This document shows positions 17,628-25,931 of a stretch of DNA of 32,878 bases, in pieces. The notes beneath the pieces were generated by a model. That model made no database searches. It saw only the letters and a program-made list of their open reading frames with translations, and was not told where the DNA came from. Origin of the DNA: Verrucomicrobiales bacterium (GTDB lineage: Bacteria; Verrucomicrobiota; Verrucomicrobiia; Verrucomicrobiales; DEV007); contig JARGOZ010000028.1 in assembly GCA_029213025.1 (NCBI GenBank), positions 7,113 through 39,990 of the forward strand, in the 5' to 3' direction. A program made the position numbers and the translations under genes. The number at the start of each line of letters is the position of its first letter. Position 1 is the stretch's first letter.

Positions 17628-18005
17628 ATGAAATGTAAACTTCTCTCTGTCGTCCTGTTTTCTATAGGATATTTTGATTCCGCAACTGCTGAGGAAATCA
17701 CATCGGAAAACGGGGATAAACTGAAGGAATTCTATACCAGATTTCCCAAGTCGGACGCAAACAAAAACGGGATTCTCACTCTCGACGAGATGTACAATTA
17801 TCTCGATAAGAAAATCAAAGACGGAGCCACTTCGGAATTGAAGGGCAAGAAATTTGTCAGCCGGATTTATCTGAAAGAAATACTGGAGAAAACACCCGCG
17901 TCGGATCTCAACCAGGACGGCATTCTTACCAAGGAGGAACTGCTCCAGTTTGTAAAAAGCCAGAAGGAAGCCGCAGAACGCAAAACCTCCGTAGCAGAGG
18001 CGTAG
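17628..18005 (+). CDS. Secreted EF-hand calcium-binding protein
   Basis: The 125-residue protein, read from ATG 17628, has a signal peptide (MKCKLLSVVLFSIGYFDSATA). It has two EF-hand loops: DANKNGILTLDE at 43-54 and DLNQDGILTKEE at 93-104, both with acidic or Asn ligands at positions 1, 3 and 5 and Glu at position 12. A basic helical segment separates the hands. The frame is open to GTG 17562, but the 22 extra residues precede the signal peptide and look unlikely. It lies 120 bp after the pseudoprotease gene and 69 bp before the DUF1501 gene, all on the plus strand. A calcium-dependent structural role at the cell surface is inferred from the loops and the export signal; no partner is proven. 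Confidence 0.8.
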   Translation: MKCKLLSVVLFSIGYFDSATAEEITSENGDKLKEFYTRFPKSDANKNGILTLDEMYNYLDKKIKDGATSELKGKKFVSRIYLKEILEKTPASDLNQDGILTKEELLQFVKSQKEAAERKTSVAEA

Positions 18006-18074
18006 TCCCGGTCTCCGTATCCCCGCAAATACGCGATTTGTGAGCTGTTCCCTCCGCCGGTAGCGTACCGGGTA

Positions 18075-19409
18075 TTGAAAAGGAATATCCGCCACACCCG
18101 CACCAATTGCGAGGGCTTCGGTCGTCGCGATTTTATTCAAACCGGTTTGTCAGCCCTGGGAGGTATGAGCCTTCCCGGGTTGTTGCAATCGCAAGCCATG
18201 GGGGACGCGACGAAAACCCCGGCCCGCTGCATCATGATTTGGCTGGATGGCGGCCCTTCGCATTACGAGACCTTTGATCCCAAACCCGATGCCCCGTCCG
18301 AAATCCGGGGAGAATTTGGAACTGTCCCGACGACAGTTCCGGGTGTTCACTTCTGTGACACCATGCCGAAGCTCGCCAAAGAGTTCCACAAATTTACCGT
18401 GGTCCGCTCCATCGCGCACAACCAGAACAACCACGGCGCCGGGAACCATTATTTGATGACCGGCAGCCCGACTCCGGTTCCTGTTGGGTGCGGAGCTTAT
18501 GTAACCTTCCATCCCAGTTTCGGGTCGGTGGTCAGCCGGGACCGCCGCGTGCCCCATGGCCTGCCTGCCTACATCAGCACCCCGAGAGTTTCGAGGTCGG
18601 GCGGACCGAATTTTCTCGGTGCCCAACATGCGCCCTTTGTGATTTCCGATAATCCTGACAGCAAAAGTTTCCGGGTCAGGGACGTAACGATACCTGCGGA
18701 CATTGCGGAAGGCAGAGCCCGTTCCCGCGCCGATTTGCGTCACTCACTGGACCGGATGAAGAGAATCACCGATCAGCAGGCCGAAGATCCCGCTACCGCT
18801 TTCGATGAATACTATGCCCGCGGTTTTGACATCATTACCTCGCCGGCGGCTCAGGAGGCTTTCGACATCTCAAAAGAGAACGAAAAAGTCCGGGAAAGCT
18901 ATGGTAGAAACGATTTCGGGCAGAGGCTTTTGCTGGCCCGCCGTTTGACCGAAGTGGGAGTGCCTTTCGTCACCGTATACTACGGAGGATGGGACGATCA
19001 CAGAGGACTGTTTGAAAGCTACAAAAAGGGCAAAATCGAAAGAGTCGACACCGGCGTGGCAGCGTTGCTCAAAGACTTGTCCGATCGTGGCTCGCTCGAT
19101 AATACGCTGGTTCTTTTACTTGGCGAATTTGGTCGGACTCCAAAAATTAATAAAGACGCCGGTCGTGATCACTGGTCGTTTGCGATGAGCGTTCTCATGG
19201 CTGGCGCGGGTATTCCCGGGGGCCAGATCGTGGGAGCAACCGATGTGAAAGGCTACTATGCCAATGAAAATGTCTATGCTCCCGAGGATTTTGCCGCTTC
19301 GTTATATACGAAAATGGGAATCGATCATCAAATGATCCTGCGTGACACAGCCGGCCGGCCACGGCAGCTGGTCAACAATGGACGGATCATCAAAGAGCTC
19401 TTCGTTTGA
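18075..19409 (+). CDS. Tat-exported DUF1501 protein
   Basis: The 444-residue protein starts with a twin-arginine leader (GRRDF at 16-20, then a weakly hydrophobic stretch and SQAMGDA), so it should cross the membrane folded. The DUF1501 domain is recognised by IMIWLDGGPSHYETFDPKP at 53-71 near its start, VVRSIAHNQNNHGAGNHYLM, and VLLLGEFGRTPKINKDAGRDHW near residues 344-365. These match the alkaline-phosphatase/sulfatase-like superfamily core with Asp, His and Asn metal-type positions. DUF1501 proteins are very common in Planctomycetota and Verrucomicrobiota, usually beside DUF1549/DUF1553 cytochrome-like proteins, and have no settled function. That usual partner is missing here. The start is TTG 18075. 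The stop overlaps the TTG start of the next gene. Confidence 0.88.
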   Translation: MKRNIRHTRTNCEGFGRRDFIQTGLSALGGMSLPGLLQSQAMGDATKTPARCIMIWLDGGPSHYETFDPKPDAPSEIRGEFGTVPTTVPGVHFCDTMPKLAKEFHKFTVVRSIAHNQNNHGAGNHYLMTGSPTPVPVGCGAYVTFHPSFGSVVSRDRRVPHGLPAYISTPRVSRSGGPNFLGAQHAPFVISDNPDSKSFRVRDVTIPADIAEGRARSRADLRHSLDRMKRITDQQAEDPATAFDEYYARGFDIITSPAAQEAFDISKENEKVRESYGRNDFGQRLLLARRLTEVGVPFVTVYYGGWDDHRGLFESYKKGKIERVDTGVAALLKDLSDRGSLDNTLVLLLGEFGRTPKINKDAGRDHWSFAMSVLMAGAGIPGGQIVGATDVKGYYANENVYAPEDFAASLYTKMGIDHQMILRDTAGRPRQLVNNGRIIKELFV

Positions 19410-20890
19410 GATATTTTCTCGCCTTACTCTTTTTTGCTATCGCCACAGCCAGAGGAGCCCCTCCGGCCAATGACGGGATCTTTCCCTGCAGCGGGAAAGC
19501 CGGTGCGACAGTAGAAGTGGAACTCTCCGGAAAAGCCAATCCGTGGCCGCCCTCATTCTGGTGCTCCAACCCGAATATATCCTTTTCCCCGGCGGAAAAA
19601 GCTCCGCGAGTTACGCTTACCATTCCTTCAGATGTTTCACCGGGGGCCGTTTTAATTCGGACATGGAACGCGGAAGGTTGCTCCGAACCGTTTCTCTTTC
19701 TGATCGCTGCCGCCACAGAGCGGAGCATCGTTGAAGATGAAAAACAAAAAAACCGAAGCCTCGGCGAAGCGGCGGTCATCACCGAGCCCCTTCCCTGTGT
19801 AATCCACGGACGGCTCAATCCGTCAAAAGATGTCGATTGCTACCAAATTACTCTGAAGCAGGGGGAGACATTTTATGCCTATATGGAGGGTTACACTTTT
19901 CGCAACGGTATCGACTCCATGGTTCACCTATACCACCCGAACGGTTCCCGGGTAATGGTGGCTCATGACAATGCGGTTAATCAGGACCCTCAATTGATAT
20001 ATCAGGTACCCGAGAGCGGAAACTACACTCTTGCCGTGATGGCGATAGCAACACCTCCCACCGCCAACGTTCATTTTCATGGCGGCACAAAATGCAGCTA
20101 CCGAATCAACCTCGCCCGCCACATAAAGGATCTACCGTCCAGGCTTGTGCCGGCGAAAGGCAAACCGGATGCCGAAATTTCGAAAGCACTGACACCGCCG
20201 ATCGATATATTTCGAACCCTGTCAAAACCGGGTGCGGCTGATTCAGTGACGTTTACCGCCAAAGCAAAAGAGTCTTATCAAATTGATGTCGAAGCCTTTC
20301 CGCACAGTTTCTCTACCGACCCGGTTCTGTCGCTGTATCGACCGGATGATAAACTGATCAAAGTCATCGATGACGGCAAGAAAGATTACCCGGACAGTAA
20401 TTATCTATACAAATCAACGGTCGATGGTGAGCACAAACTGGTCATCAAAGATCGATATGACCGGGGCGGATCTGATTTCCGTTACCGTCTTCGAATATAC
20501 GAACCGACTCCCGGTATTTCCGCTACGGTGGATAAATCGAACTATACAATTGAAGCCGGTAAAGAAATATCCGTGAAAATAAAAATCACGCGGAGCAACG
20601 GACATAAAGCACCTCTCAAACTCGAAGTAGATGGCCTGCCCGCGGGTGTAACAATTGCGGAGACGCCGGAAGTTCCCGAGAAATCAGGCGAAGTCACTCT
20701 CAAGTTGAAAGCAACGAATGAAGCACCATCCAAACAGGGAGCTTTCCGGATTGCACTGAAAGGAACAGAAGGTGATAAGCCGGAAGCGATACCGGCAGTC
20801 TTTTCGTTTCAGGATAAAACCACTTTTGCCCCGTTCCTCATCGACGAGGTCCGGGATCTGTGGTTAACGGTAAAAGCCAAAAAGCCCTAA
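19406..20890 (+). CDS. Secreted PPC-domain (pre-peptidase C-terminal) beta-sandwich protein
   Basis: The 494-residue protein begins at TTG 19406, inside the stop of the DUF1501 gene (TTGA overlap), which indicates translational coupling. The signal peptide is [20 protein letters not shown]. An Ig-like N-terminal domain (about 22-100) is followed by a PPC domain (about 131-235: [42 protein letters not shown]), a second PPC-like sandwich (about 262-370) and a C-terminal Ig-like domain (about 375-475). There is no peptidase domain. In Planctomycetota and Verrucomicrobiota such proteins are often encoded next to DUF1501. A role as the extracellular binding partner of the DUF1501 protein is inferred from the coupling. 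Its stop shares four bases with the convergent sdhB stop. Confidence 0.82.
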   Translation: MRYFLALLFFAIATARGAPPANDGIFPCSGKAGATVEVELSGKANPWPPSFWCSNPNISFSPAEKAPRVTLTIPSDVSPGAVLIRTWNAEGCSEPFLFLIAAATERSIVEDEKQKNRSLGEAAVITEPLPCVIHGRLNPSKDVDCYQITLKQGETFYAYMEGYTFRNGIDSMVHLYHPNGSRVMVAHDNAVNQDPQLIYQVPESGNYTLAVMAIATPPTANVHFHGGTKCSYRINLARHIKDLPSRLVPAKGKPDAEISKALTPPIDIFRTLSKPGAADSVTFTAKAKESYQIDVEAFPHSFSTDPVLSLYRPDDKLIKVIDDGKKDYPDSNYLYKSTVDGEHKLVIKDRYDRGGSDFRYRLRIYEPTPGISATVDKSNYTIEAGKEISVKIKITRSNGHKAPLKLEVDGLPAGVTIAETPEVPEKSGEVTLKLKATNEAPSKQGAFRIALKGTEGDKPEAIPAVFSFQDKTTFAPFLIDEVRDLWLTVKAKKP

Positions 20891-21648
20891 GTTGCCACGG
20901 CTTCTTTTACCGCAGCTTTCGCGTAGTCCCGGTTCAGTTTTGCGATTACGTCAGCACTGATTTCTTTCGGACAAACCGCTTCACATTCATACTGATTAGT
21001 GCAGTTGCCAAAGCCCTCCGCATCCATTTGACGAACCATACTGAGCACACGTCTGTCTTTTTCAGGCTCACCCTGGGGAAGCAAATTGAGGTGCGCAGCT
21101 TTCGCACCGACGAACAACATCGCACTGGCATTTTTACAGGCCGCTACACAGGCTCCGCAACCAATACAAGCCGCCGCATCGAAAGAGGAGTCCGCTTCTT
21201 CTTTCGGAATCGGCAGCGAGTTGGCATCAACCGCAGATCCAGTCCGCACGTCGATAAATCCGCCGGCTGCAATGATTCGGTCAAAAGCCGTCCGGTCGGT
21301 GATAAGATCTTTCACCACAGGAAAAGCTTTAGCCCGGAAAGGTTCGATCCAGATCGTATCGCCATCTCTGAACTTGCGCATGTGAACCTGACACGTCGTG
21401 ATACCCTGCTCTTTCGAGTGAGGCACACCGTTGATATTCAGAGAACACATACCGCAGATCCCTTCACGACAGTCGTGATCAAAGTGGATCGGTTCTTCAC
21501 CGCTGTCCCCTTCGAGGATTTGCTCGTTTACGATATCCAGCATCTCGAGAAATGAAGCTTCCTCCGGGATGTCTTTCGCCTCGTATGTGGATATACTTCC
21601 GCGATCGTCTGCGTGCGCCTGTCGCCAAACTTTTAATGTCAGATTCAT
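20887..21648 (-). CDS. sdhB: Succinate dehydrogenase iron-sulfur subunit
   Basis: The 253-residue protein is the electron-transfer subunit of succinate dehydrogenase/fumarate reductase. The [2Fe-2S] ligands are visible in CREGICGMC (C60, C65, C68) with the fourth at C86. The ferredoxin-like half holds [13 protein letters not shown], and [15 protein letters not shown] supplies the remaining cluster ligands. It passes electrons from FADH2 in SdhA to the heme/quinone subunit SdhC. It is the last gene of the sdhC-sdhA-sdhB operon, 24 bp after sdhA. Its length and motifs are close to the Bacteroides/Wolinella-type (type B) enzymes. It shares four bases with the stop of the convergent PPC gene, leaving no room for a separate terminator. 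Confidence 0.96.
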   Translation of the reverse strand: MNLTLKVWRQAHADDRGSISTYEAKDIPEEASFLEMLDIVNEQILEGDSGEEPIHFDHDCREGICGMCSLNINGVPHSKEQGITTCQVHMRKFRDGDTIWIEPFRAKAFPVVKDLITDRTAFDRIIAAGGFIDVRTGSAVDANSLPIPKEEADSSFDAAACIGCGACVAACKNASAMLFVGAKAAHLNLLPQGEPEKDRRVLSMVRQMDAEGFGNCTNQYECEAVCPKEISADVIAKLNRDYAKAAVKEAVAT

Positions 21649-21672
21649 CGTAAAATACTGGGTTTAATTCGG

Positions 21673-23652
21673 TTATTTGTAGCTTCGCACGGATGGTTTT
21701 ACAGCCTCGAATTCGAGTTCCTCTTTGATCAACTCCGGCTTTTTGCCCGGTCCATTGTCTCCCCACGCAGCTACGTAGGAAAATTCATCATCACGGCGTT
21801 TCGCTTCACCCGGATTGGTGTAGCCCGATTTTACATCGGGATCATCCTCGGTGAACTGGTATTCCTCGCGAAAATGTCCGCCGCAGGATTCTTCGCGATT
21901 CAGCGCGTCGTGGCAGGTCATCTCGGCAAAATCAATGAAGTCAGCAACACGTCCCGCTTTTTCCAACTCCATATTTACCTGAGTGGAATCGCCGGGGATC
22001 TTTACATTTGCCCAGAAATCTTCGCGAATTCCGGGGATCTTCGCAATCGCCTCTTCCAATCCGGCTTTATTTCGGGCCATACCGCATTTATCCCACATCA
22101 ACAGACCCAGCTCACGATGGAAACTGTCCACAGTCCGTGTGCCTTTGGTCCCGTTTTTCATCAGCAAATTGACCCGGTCGTGCACGGATTCTTCCGCTTC
22201 CCGGAATTCCGGCATCGCTGTCGTGATTTTGCCTGGTGTCTCGTTCACCAAATAGCTCGGCAGTGTTGCCGGAATAACAAAATACCCGTCTGCGAGGCCC
22301 TGCATCAAGGCACTGGCACCCAGGCGGTTCGCTCCGTGATCGGAAAAGTTCGCTTCGCCGAGAACGTGCAGTCCAGGCAGGTTTGACATCAAGTTGTAGT
22401 CCACCCAGAGTCCACCCATTGTGTAGTGAACCGCCGGATAAATTTTCATCGGCACGGAATATGGATCCTCTCCTGAAATCTTCTCATACATCTGGAAGAG
22501 GTTCCCGTAGCGGGCTTTGATTGCGTCTTTCCCTAGGCGGTTAATCGCATCTTTAAAATCAAGGAATACCCCAAGTCCGGATTTCGCCACTCCCCTGCCT
22601 TCGTCACAGGCTTCTTTGGCGGAGCGTGAGGAAATATCACGCGGTGCGAGGTTACCGAAAGACGGATATTTTCTCTCCAGATAATAATCCCGCTCAGCCT
22701 CCGGCACATCCGCCGCCGTCATCTCACCGGCCCGGATCTTCGCCGCGACATCGGCTGATTTTGGAACCCAGATCCGGCCGTCATTCCGCAGTGACTCGGA
22801 CATCAAAGTCAGTTTACTCTGGTAGTCTCCACTCACCGGAATACAGGTGGGGTGGATCTGTGTATAACAGGGGTTGGCAAAATAGGCACCCCGCTTGTAA
22901 GCGCGGAAAGCAGCCATCACGTTGCACCCCATCGCGTTGGTTGAGAGATAGAAAACATTTCCGTAGCCGCCGGTCGCCAGAATCACACAATCTGCCGCGT
23001 GGCTGGAGATTTCACCGGTCGTCAAATCGCGAACCACGATCCCTTTGGCATGGCCGTTTACTTTTACGAGATCCATCATCTCGGTTCGCGGGTACATTTG
23101 CACTACGCCGCGCGCGATTTCTTTCTCCAGCGCCTGGTAACAACCGATCAAAAGCTGCTGACCGGTCTGACCTCTGGCGTAAAAAGTCCGGCTCACCTGT
23201 GCGCCACCGAACGACCGGTTCGCGAGCAGTCCGCCATATTCACGGGCAAAAGGAACGCCCTGAGCCACACATTGATCAATAATGTTCGAACTTACCTCGG
23301 CGAGTCGATGAACGTTGGCTTCCCGGGAGCGGAAATCGCCTCCTTTGATTGTGTCATAAAACAAACGCCACACCGAGTCACCGTCGTTCTGGTAATTCTT
23401 CGCGGCGTTGATTCCACCCTGAGCAGCGATCGAGTGAGCCCGTCTGGGACTGTCCTGATAGCAGAAGCACTTCACCTGGTATCCCAGCTCCGAAAGCGTA
23501 GCGGCAGCGGCACCTCCTGCGAGACCGGAGCCAACCACAATCACCGAGAATTTCCGTTTATTAGCCGGATTAATCAGTGGTGCGGTGGCTTTGTATTTGG
23601 TCCATTTTTCAGCGAGGTCGCCGGATGGTATGGCCGAATTGAGCGATGACAT
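21673..23652 (-). CDS. sdhA: Succinate dehydrogenase flavoprotein subunit
   Basis: The 659-residue protein is the catalytic flavoprotein that oxidises succinate to fumarate. The FAD-binding Rossmann motif [13 protein letters not shown] lies at 39-51, and the covalent-FAD histidine is His73 in [38 protein letters not shown] and [10 protein letters not shown] segments match the type B enzymes. The frame continues upstream to 23760, but that extension is translation of the 13-bp repeat array and overlaps sdhC. ATG 23652 matches the expected family N-terminus and leaves a 31-bp gap to the sdhC stop. Sited between sdhC and sdhB, it completes a standard three-gene operon. Confidence 0.96.
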   Translation of the reverse strand: MSSLNSAIPSGDLAEKWTKYKATAPLINPANKRKFSVIVVGSGLAGGAAAATLSELGYQVKCFCYQDSPRRAHSIAAQGGINAAKNYQNDGDSVWRLFYDTIKGGDFRSREANVHRLAEVSSNIIDQCVAQGVPFAREYGGLLANRSFGGAQVSRTFYARGQTGQQLLIGCYQALEKEIARGVVQMYPRTEMMDLVKVNGHAKGIVVRDLTTGEISSHAADCVILATGGYGNVFYLSTNAMGCNVMAAFRAYKRGAYFANPCYTQIHPTCIPVSGDYQSKLTLMSESLRNDGRIWVPKSADVAAKIRAGEMTAADVPEAERDYYLERKYPSFGNLAPRDISSRSAKEACDEGRGVAKSGLGVFLDFKDAINRLGKDAIKARYGNLFQMYEKISGEDPYSVPMKIYPAVHYTMGGLWVDYNLMSNLPGLHVLGEANFSDHGANRLGASALMQGLADGYFVIPATLPSYLVNETPGKITTAMPEFREAEESVHDRVNLLMKNGTKGTRTVDSFHRELGLLMWDKCGMARNKAGLEEAIAKIPGIREDFWANVKIPGDSTQVNMELEKAGRVADFIDFAEMTCHDALNREESCGGHFREEYQFTEDDPDVKSGYTNPGEAKRRDDEFSYVAAWGDNGPGKKPELIKEELEFEAVKPSVRSYK

Positions 23653-23683
23653 GTTAGAAATAGTGTTAGTAGTGAAAATGAAG

Positions 23684-24499
23684 TTATTCGGCGACTGTAC
23701 CCTGTTGAATCGCAGACTGTACCCTGTTAAGTCCGGGACTGTACCCTGTTGAATCAGCAACTGTACCCTGTTGAATCAACCCCGTAGAGGCGTGGCCTTT
23801 GTCGGAAACCAGTTTAAAATAGGCCGACATCGGGATGATCAGAAATCCCACCCAGAGCAGAGCGGTCACCAACCAGGACAGAGCTTTGATCGAACCCTCG
23901 GTTTTCCGCGAACGAAGTCCCAGCGTCTGAAAGATCGATGCTATCCCGTGACTGAGGTGCGAACAAAGCAAAGTGATCGCGATAAAGTAAAACGCCGGAA
24001 CGAAGGGGCCCTCGAAGCCTTTTAGTACCATTCCATACACATCGTGTCGTCCCGGTTCATTGGGATCCGGCATGTTGGCCAACTCAGGATCGATCCTCAC
24101 AGTGAAGTGCAGGATGTGGAAAATTACGAAAGCGAGGATGATCAAACCGCTGATTGCCATGATCCGTGAACTTTTCGATGCCTGAACCGTAGCTTCGTGC
24201 TCGTATTTTTCTTTTCTCGCGGCTCTGTTGTGCAGCGTCAGGGAAATGGTCGACATCACATGCAGGATCAGAGCCACCAGCAAACCAATGCGAGCCACCC
24301 AAATTCCGGCACCGTGTAGCATGTGATGCAGAAACTCTGCATAATCATTCAATGCATCGCGGCCTGCGAAAAGGAGCAGATTGCCCGCCATATGCCCCAG
24401 CAGAAATCCGACCAGAAGAAGACCGGTCACAGCGACGACGATCTTTTTCCCGATGGACGAATTCCAGAATAAACAAAGAGATTTCCCCGGTGAGTTCAT
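23684..24499 (-). CDS. sdhC: Succinate dehydrogenase cytochrome b subunit (type B) with repeat-encoded C-terminal tail
   Basis: The 271-residue protein has five transmembrane segments (about 20-44, 65-90, 111-133, 165-190 and 205-229). Histidines suited to heme ligation appear in GHMAGN, HHMLHG, ILHVMST, HILHFT and HLSHG. This is the diheme cytochrome b558 type of Bacillus, Bacteroides and Wolinella, which needs no SdhD. The conserved protein ends near residue 230 (MSAYFKL). Residues 243-269 are the direct translation of four 22-bp repeats and read IQQGTVA twice. The tail is therefore acquired sequence, probably unstructured and cytoplasmic or periplasmic depending on topology. It is first gene of sdhCAB and divergent from the cytosine methyltransferase gene. 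Confidence 0.94.
   Translation of the reverse strand: MNSPGKSLCLFWNSSIGKKIVVAVTGLLLVGFLLGHMAGNLLLFAGRDALNDYAEFLHHMLHGAGIWVARIGLLVALILHVMSTISLTLHNRAARKEKYEHEATVQASKSSRIMAISGLIILAFVIFHILHFTVRIDPELANMPDPNEPGRHDVYGMVLKGFEGPFVPAFYFIAITLLCSHLSHGIASIFQTLGLRSRKTEGSIKALSWLVTALLWVGFLIIPMSAYFKLVSDKGHASTGLIQQGTVADSTGYSPGLNRVQSAIQQGTVAE
23694..23772. repeat. Four-copy array of ACTGTACCCTGTT at exact 22-bp period
   Basis: Identical 13-bp words begin at 23694, 23716, 23738 and 23760. The 9-bp spacers are GAATCGCAG, AAGTCCGGG and GAATCAGCA, and the last copy is followed by GAATCAACC, so GAATC is part of the unit in three of four. The array lies inside the 3' end of sdhC, just upstream of sdhA. The 22-bp period is about two helical turns, placing all copies on one face of the DNA. 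The same word occurs as a hairpin at 12141-12179. Confidence 0.97.
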
Positions 24500-24570
24500 G
24501 AACGTTTTGTCTACTCATTACGAAGCGGAAATGCAAGGAGATCTCTTGTTTAGAATGAAATTATTTTTTT

Positions 24571-24598
24571 ATTGTATAATTTAAACTGTCGTGAACAA
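24571..24598 (-). promoter_or_regulatory. Candidate sdhC promoter overlapping the methyltransferase promoter
   Basis: On the minus strand TTGTTC (24593-24598) is followed after 16 bp by TACAAT (24571-24576). The -10 is close to consensus and the -35 is weak. It lies about 70 bp upstream of the sdhC start codon. The -10 shares two bases with the plus-strand TATAAT of the methyltransferase gene. Confidence 0.35.
24575..24580 (+). promoter_or_regulatory. Candidate -10 box of the cytosine methyltransferase gene
   Basis: A perfect TATAAT lies in an A/T-rich run, 17 bases before ATG 24598. No good -35 is found at 16-18 bp. If transcription starts about 7 bases downstream, the leader to ATG 24598 would be only about 10 bases with no Shine-Dalgarno sequence. 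A start at ATG 24643 would give a leader of about 55 bases. Confidence 0.4.
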
Positions 24599-25929
24599 TG
24601 GGGACGCTGGGACAAAAATCGGACAGCCCTCTTCAAAACGCCATGACAATCGCTTCACAACCGTGTAAATTAGTTCAATCGGTCAGACAATTCGCGACTC
24701 AGAAAGAAGTCGCGTCAATACTTAAGGTTTCCACGAAAACTGTAAGACGTTGGGAAAGAGGAGAGACCACCCCTAGCAAGGCTCACACAGACGGTCTCTT
24801 AAACCTTCTCTACCACCCTCCTAAATCAGGAAATCGAGGACGAGATGAATTTACATTTATCGATCTTTTCGCAGGGATTGGAGGAATGCGCCTCGGTTTC
24901 GAGGCTGTTGGAGGGCGTTGCGTTTACACATCCGAGTGGAATCGATTTGCTCAAGAAACGTATCGTGCAAATTTTTCGTGTGCTCATGAAATTTCCGGTG
25001 ACATTACTCAAGTTAACAAAAAGCTCGATATTCCGGATCACGATGTCTTGGTCGCAGGATTCCCCTGTCAGCCTTTCAGTATCGCCGGGGTTTCCAAAAA
25101 AAATTCACTCGGAAGGAAACACGGATTTGCTGATGAGACCCAAGGCACACTGTTTTTTGACATCGTCGAGATCCTCAGGGAAAAGCAGCCGCACGCGTTT
25201 CTACTCGAAAATGTAAAGAACCTCGTGTCCCATGACAAAGGCCGCACTTTTGAGGTAATCATCGGCGCACTGGAAGAACTCGGGTACACGGTAGGAGACG
25301 ATGTTATGACGCGACGCATCGTTGATGCGAAACATTTCGTTCCTCAACATCGCGAGAGAACGTTCATCGTTGGCTTTCGAAAAGATACAGTATTTTCATG
25401 GGATGACATTCCTCTCCCCAGCATAGAATCAGGACCAAAATTGGAGAGAATTTTTCACCCTGAAGATGGCACCGAAGATGTTGAACCACCATTTACACAA
25501 GGGACAAAAGCGAAGGTAGCCCAAAAGTACATTCTCTCCGATAAATTGTGGAAATATCTTAAGAATTACGCCGCAAAACATAAGGCCAAAGGCAACGGGT
25601 TTGGGTATGGGCTTGTCGGTCCAAATGATGTTTCACGAACACTGTCCGCCCGCTATTATAAAGACGGAAGTGAAATTTTAGTAGCCCGTGGTCCTCGCAA
25701 AAACCCGCGCCGCCTTACGCCTCGGGAGTGTTCTCGGCTTATGGGATTTGACACAGACGATCGAATTTTTCGAATCCCTGTATCTGACACACAAGCGTAC
25801 AAACAGTTTGGCAACGCCGTGTGCCCACTTGTCGTCGAGGAAATTGCTCGAGTTATGAAACCCCATATAATTGGACTGAAAAGAAATCGTTCTTTAGTAC
25901 AAGATGAACTATTTCCCTGTGTGTTGTAA
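24598..25929 (+). CDS. Type II DNA cytosine-5 methyltransferase with N-terminal HTH
   Basis: The 443-residue protein has an N-terminal helix-turn-helix (about 33-57, QKEVASILKVSTKTVRRWER) joined to a C5-cytosine methyltransferase. Motif I is FIDLFAGIGGMRLGF (87-101), motif IV GFPCQPFSIAG holds nucleophile Cys157, motif VI is ENV (204-206), motif VIII is QHRER (250-254), and the late motif QFGNAVCP is present. It transfers a methyl group from S-adenosylmethionine to cytosine and protects DNA from the endonuclease encoded tail to tail 2 bp away. HTH extensions in M.SsoII/M.EcoRII-type enzymes repress their own promoter, so autoregulation is plausible. An alternative start is ATG 24643. Base composition is visibly more AT-rich than the sdh genes, a sign of transfer. 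Confidence 0.92.
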   Translation: MGTLGQKSDSPLQNAMTIASQPCKLVQSVRQFATQKEVASILKVSTKTVRRWERGETTPSKAHTDGLLNLLYHPPKSGNRGRDEFTFIDLFAGIGGMRLGFEAVGGRCVYTSEWNRFAQETYRANFSCAHEISGDITQVNKKLDIPDHDVLVAGFPCQPFSIAGVSKKNSLGRKHGFADETQGTLFFDIVEILREKQPHAFLLENVKNLVSHDKGRTFEVIIGALEELGYTVGDDVMTRRIVDAKHFVPQHRERTFIVGFRKDTVFSWDDIPLPSIESGPKLERIFHPEDGTEDVEPPFTQGTKAKVAQKYILSDKLWKYLKNYAAKHKAKGNGFGYGLVGPNDVSRTLSARYYKDGSEILVARGPRKNPRRLTPRECSRLMGFDTDDRIFRIPVSDTQAYKQFGNAVCPLVVEEIARVMKPHIIGLKRNRSLVQDELFPCVL

Positions 25930-25931
25930 CT

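Noticed and set aside
22626..23649. Plus-strand open frames of 218 and 216 codons
   Set aside because: Both are antisense to sdhA. The Arg/Ser/His-rich composition without motifs marks them as shadows.
23653..23760. Longer sdhA start at 23760
   Set aside because: The extra 36 residues are translated repeat array and overlap sdhC. ATG 23652 matches the family N-terminus.
23694..23772. CRISPR array
   Set aside because: The repeat is only 13 bp and the spacers 9 bp, the unit is translated as part of SdhC, and no cas gene is present.
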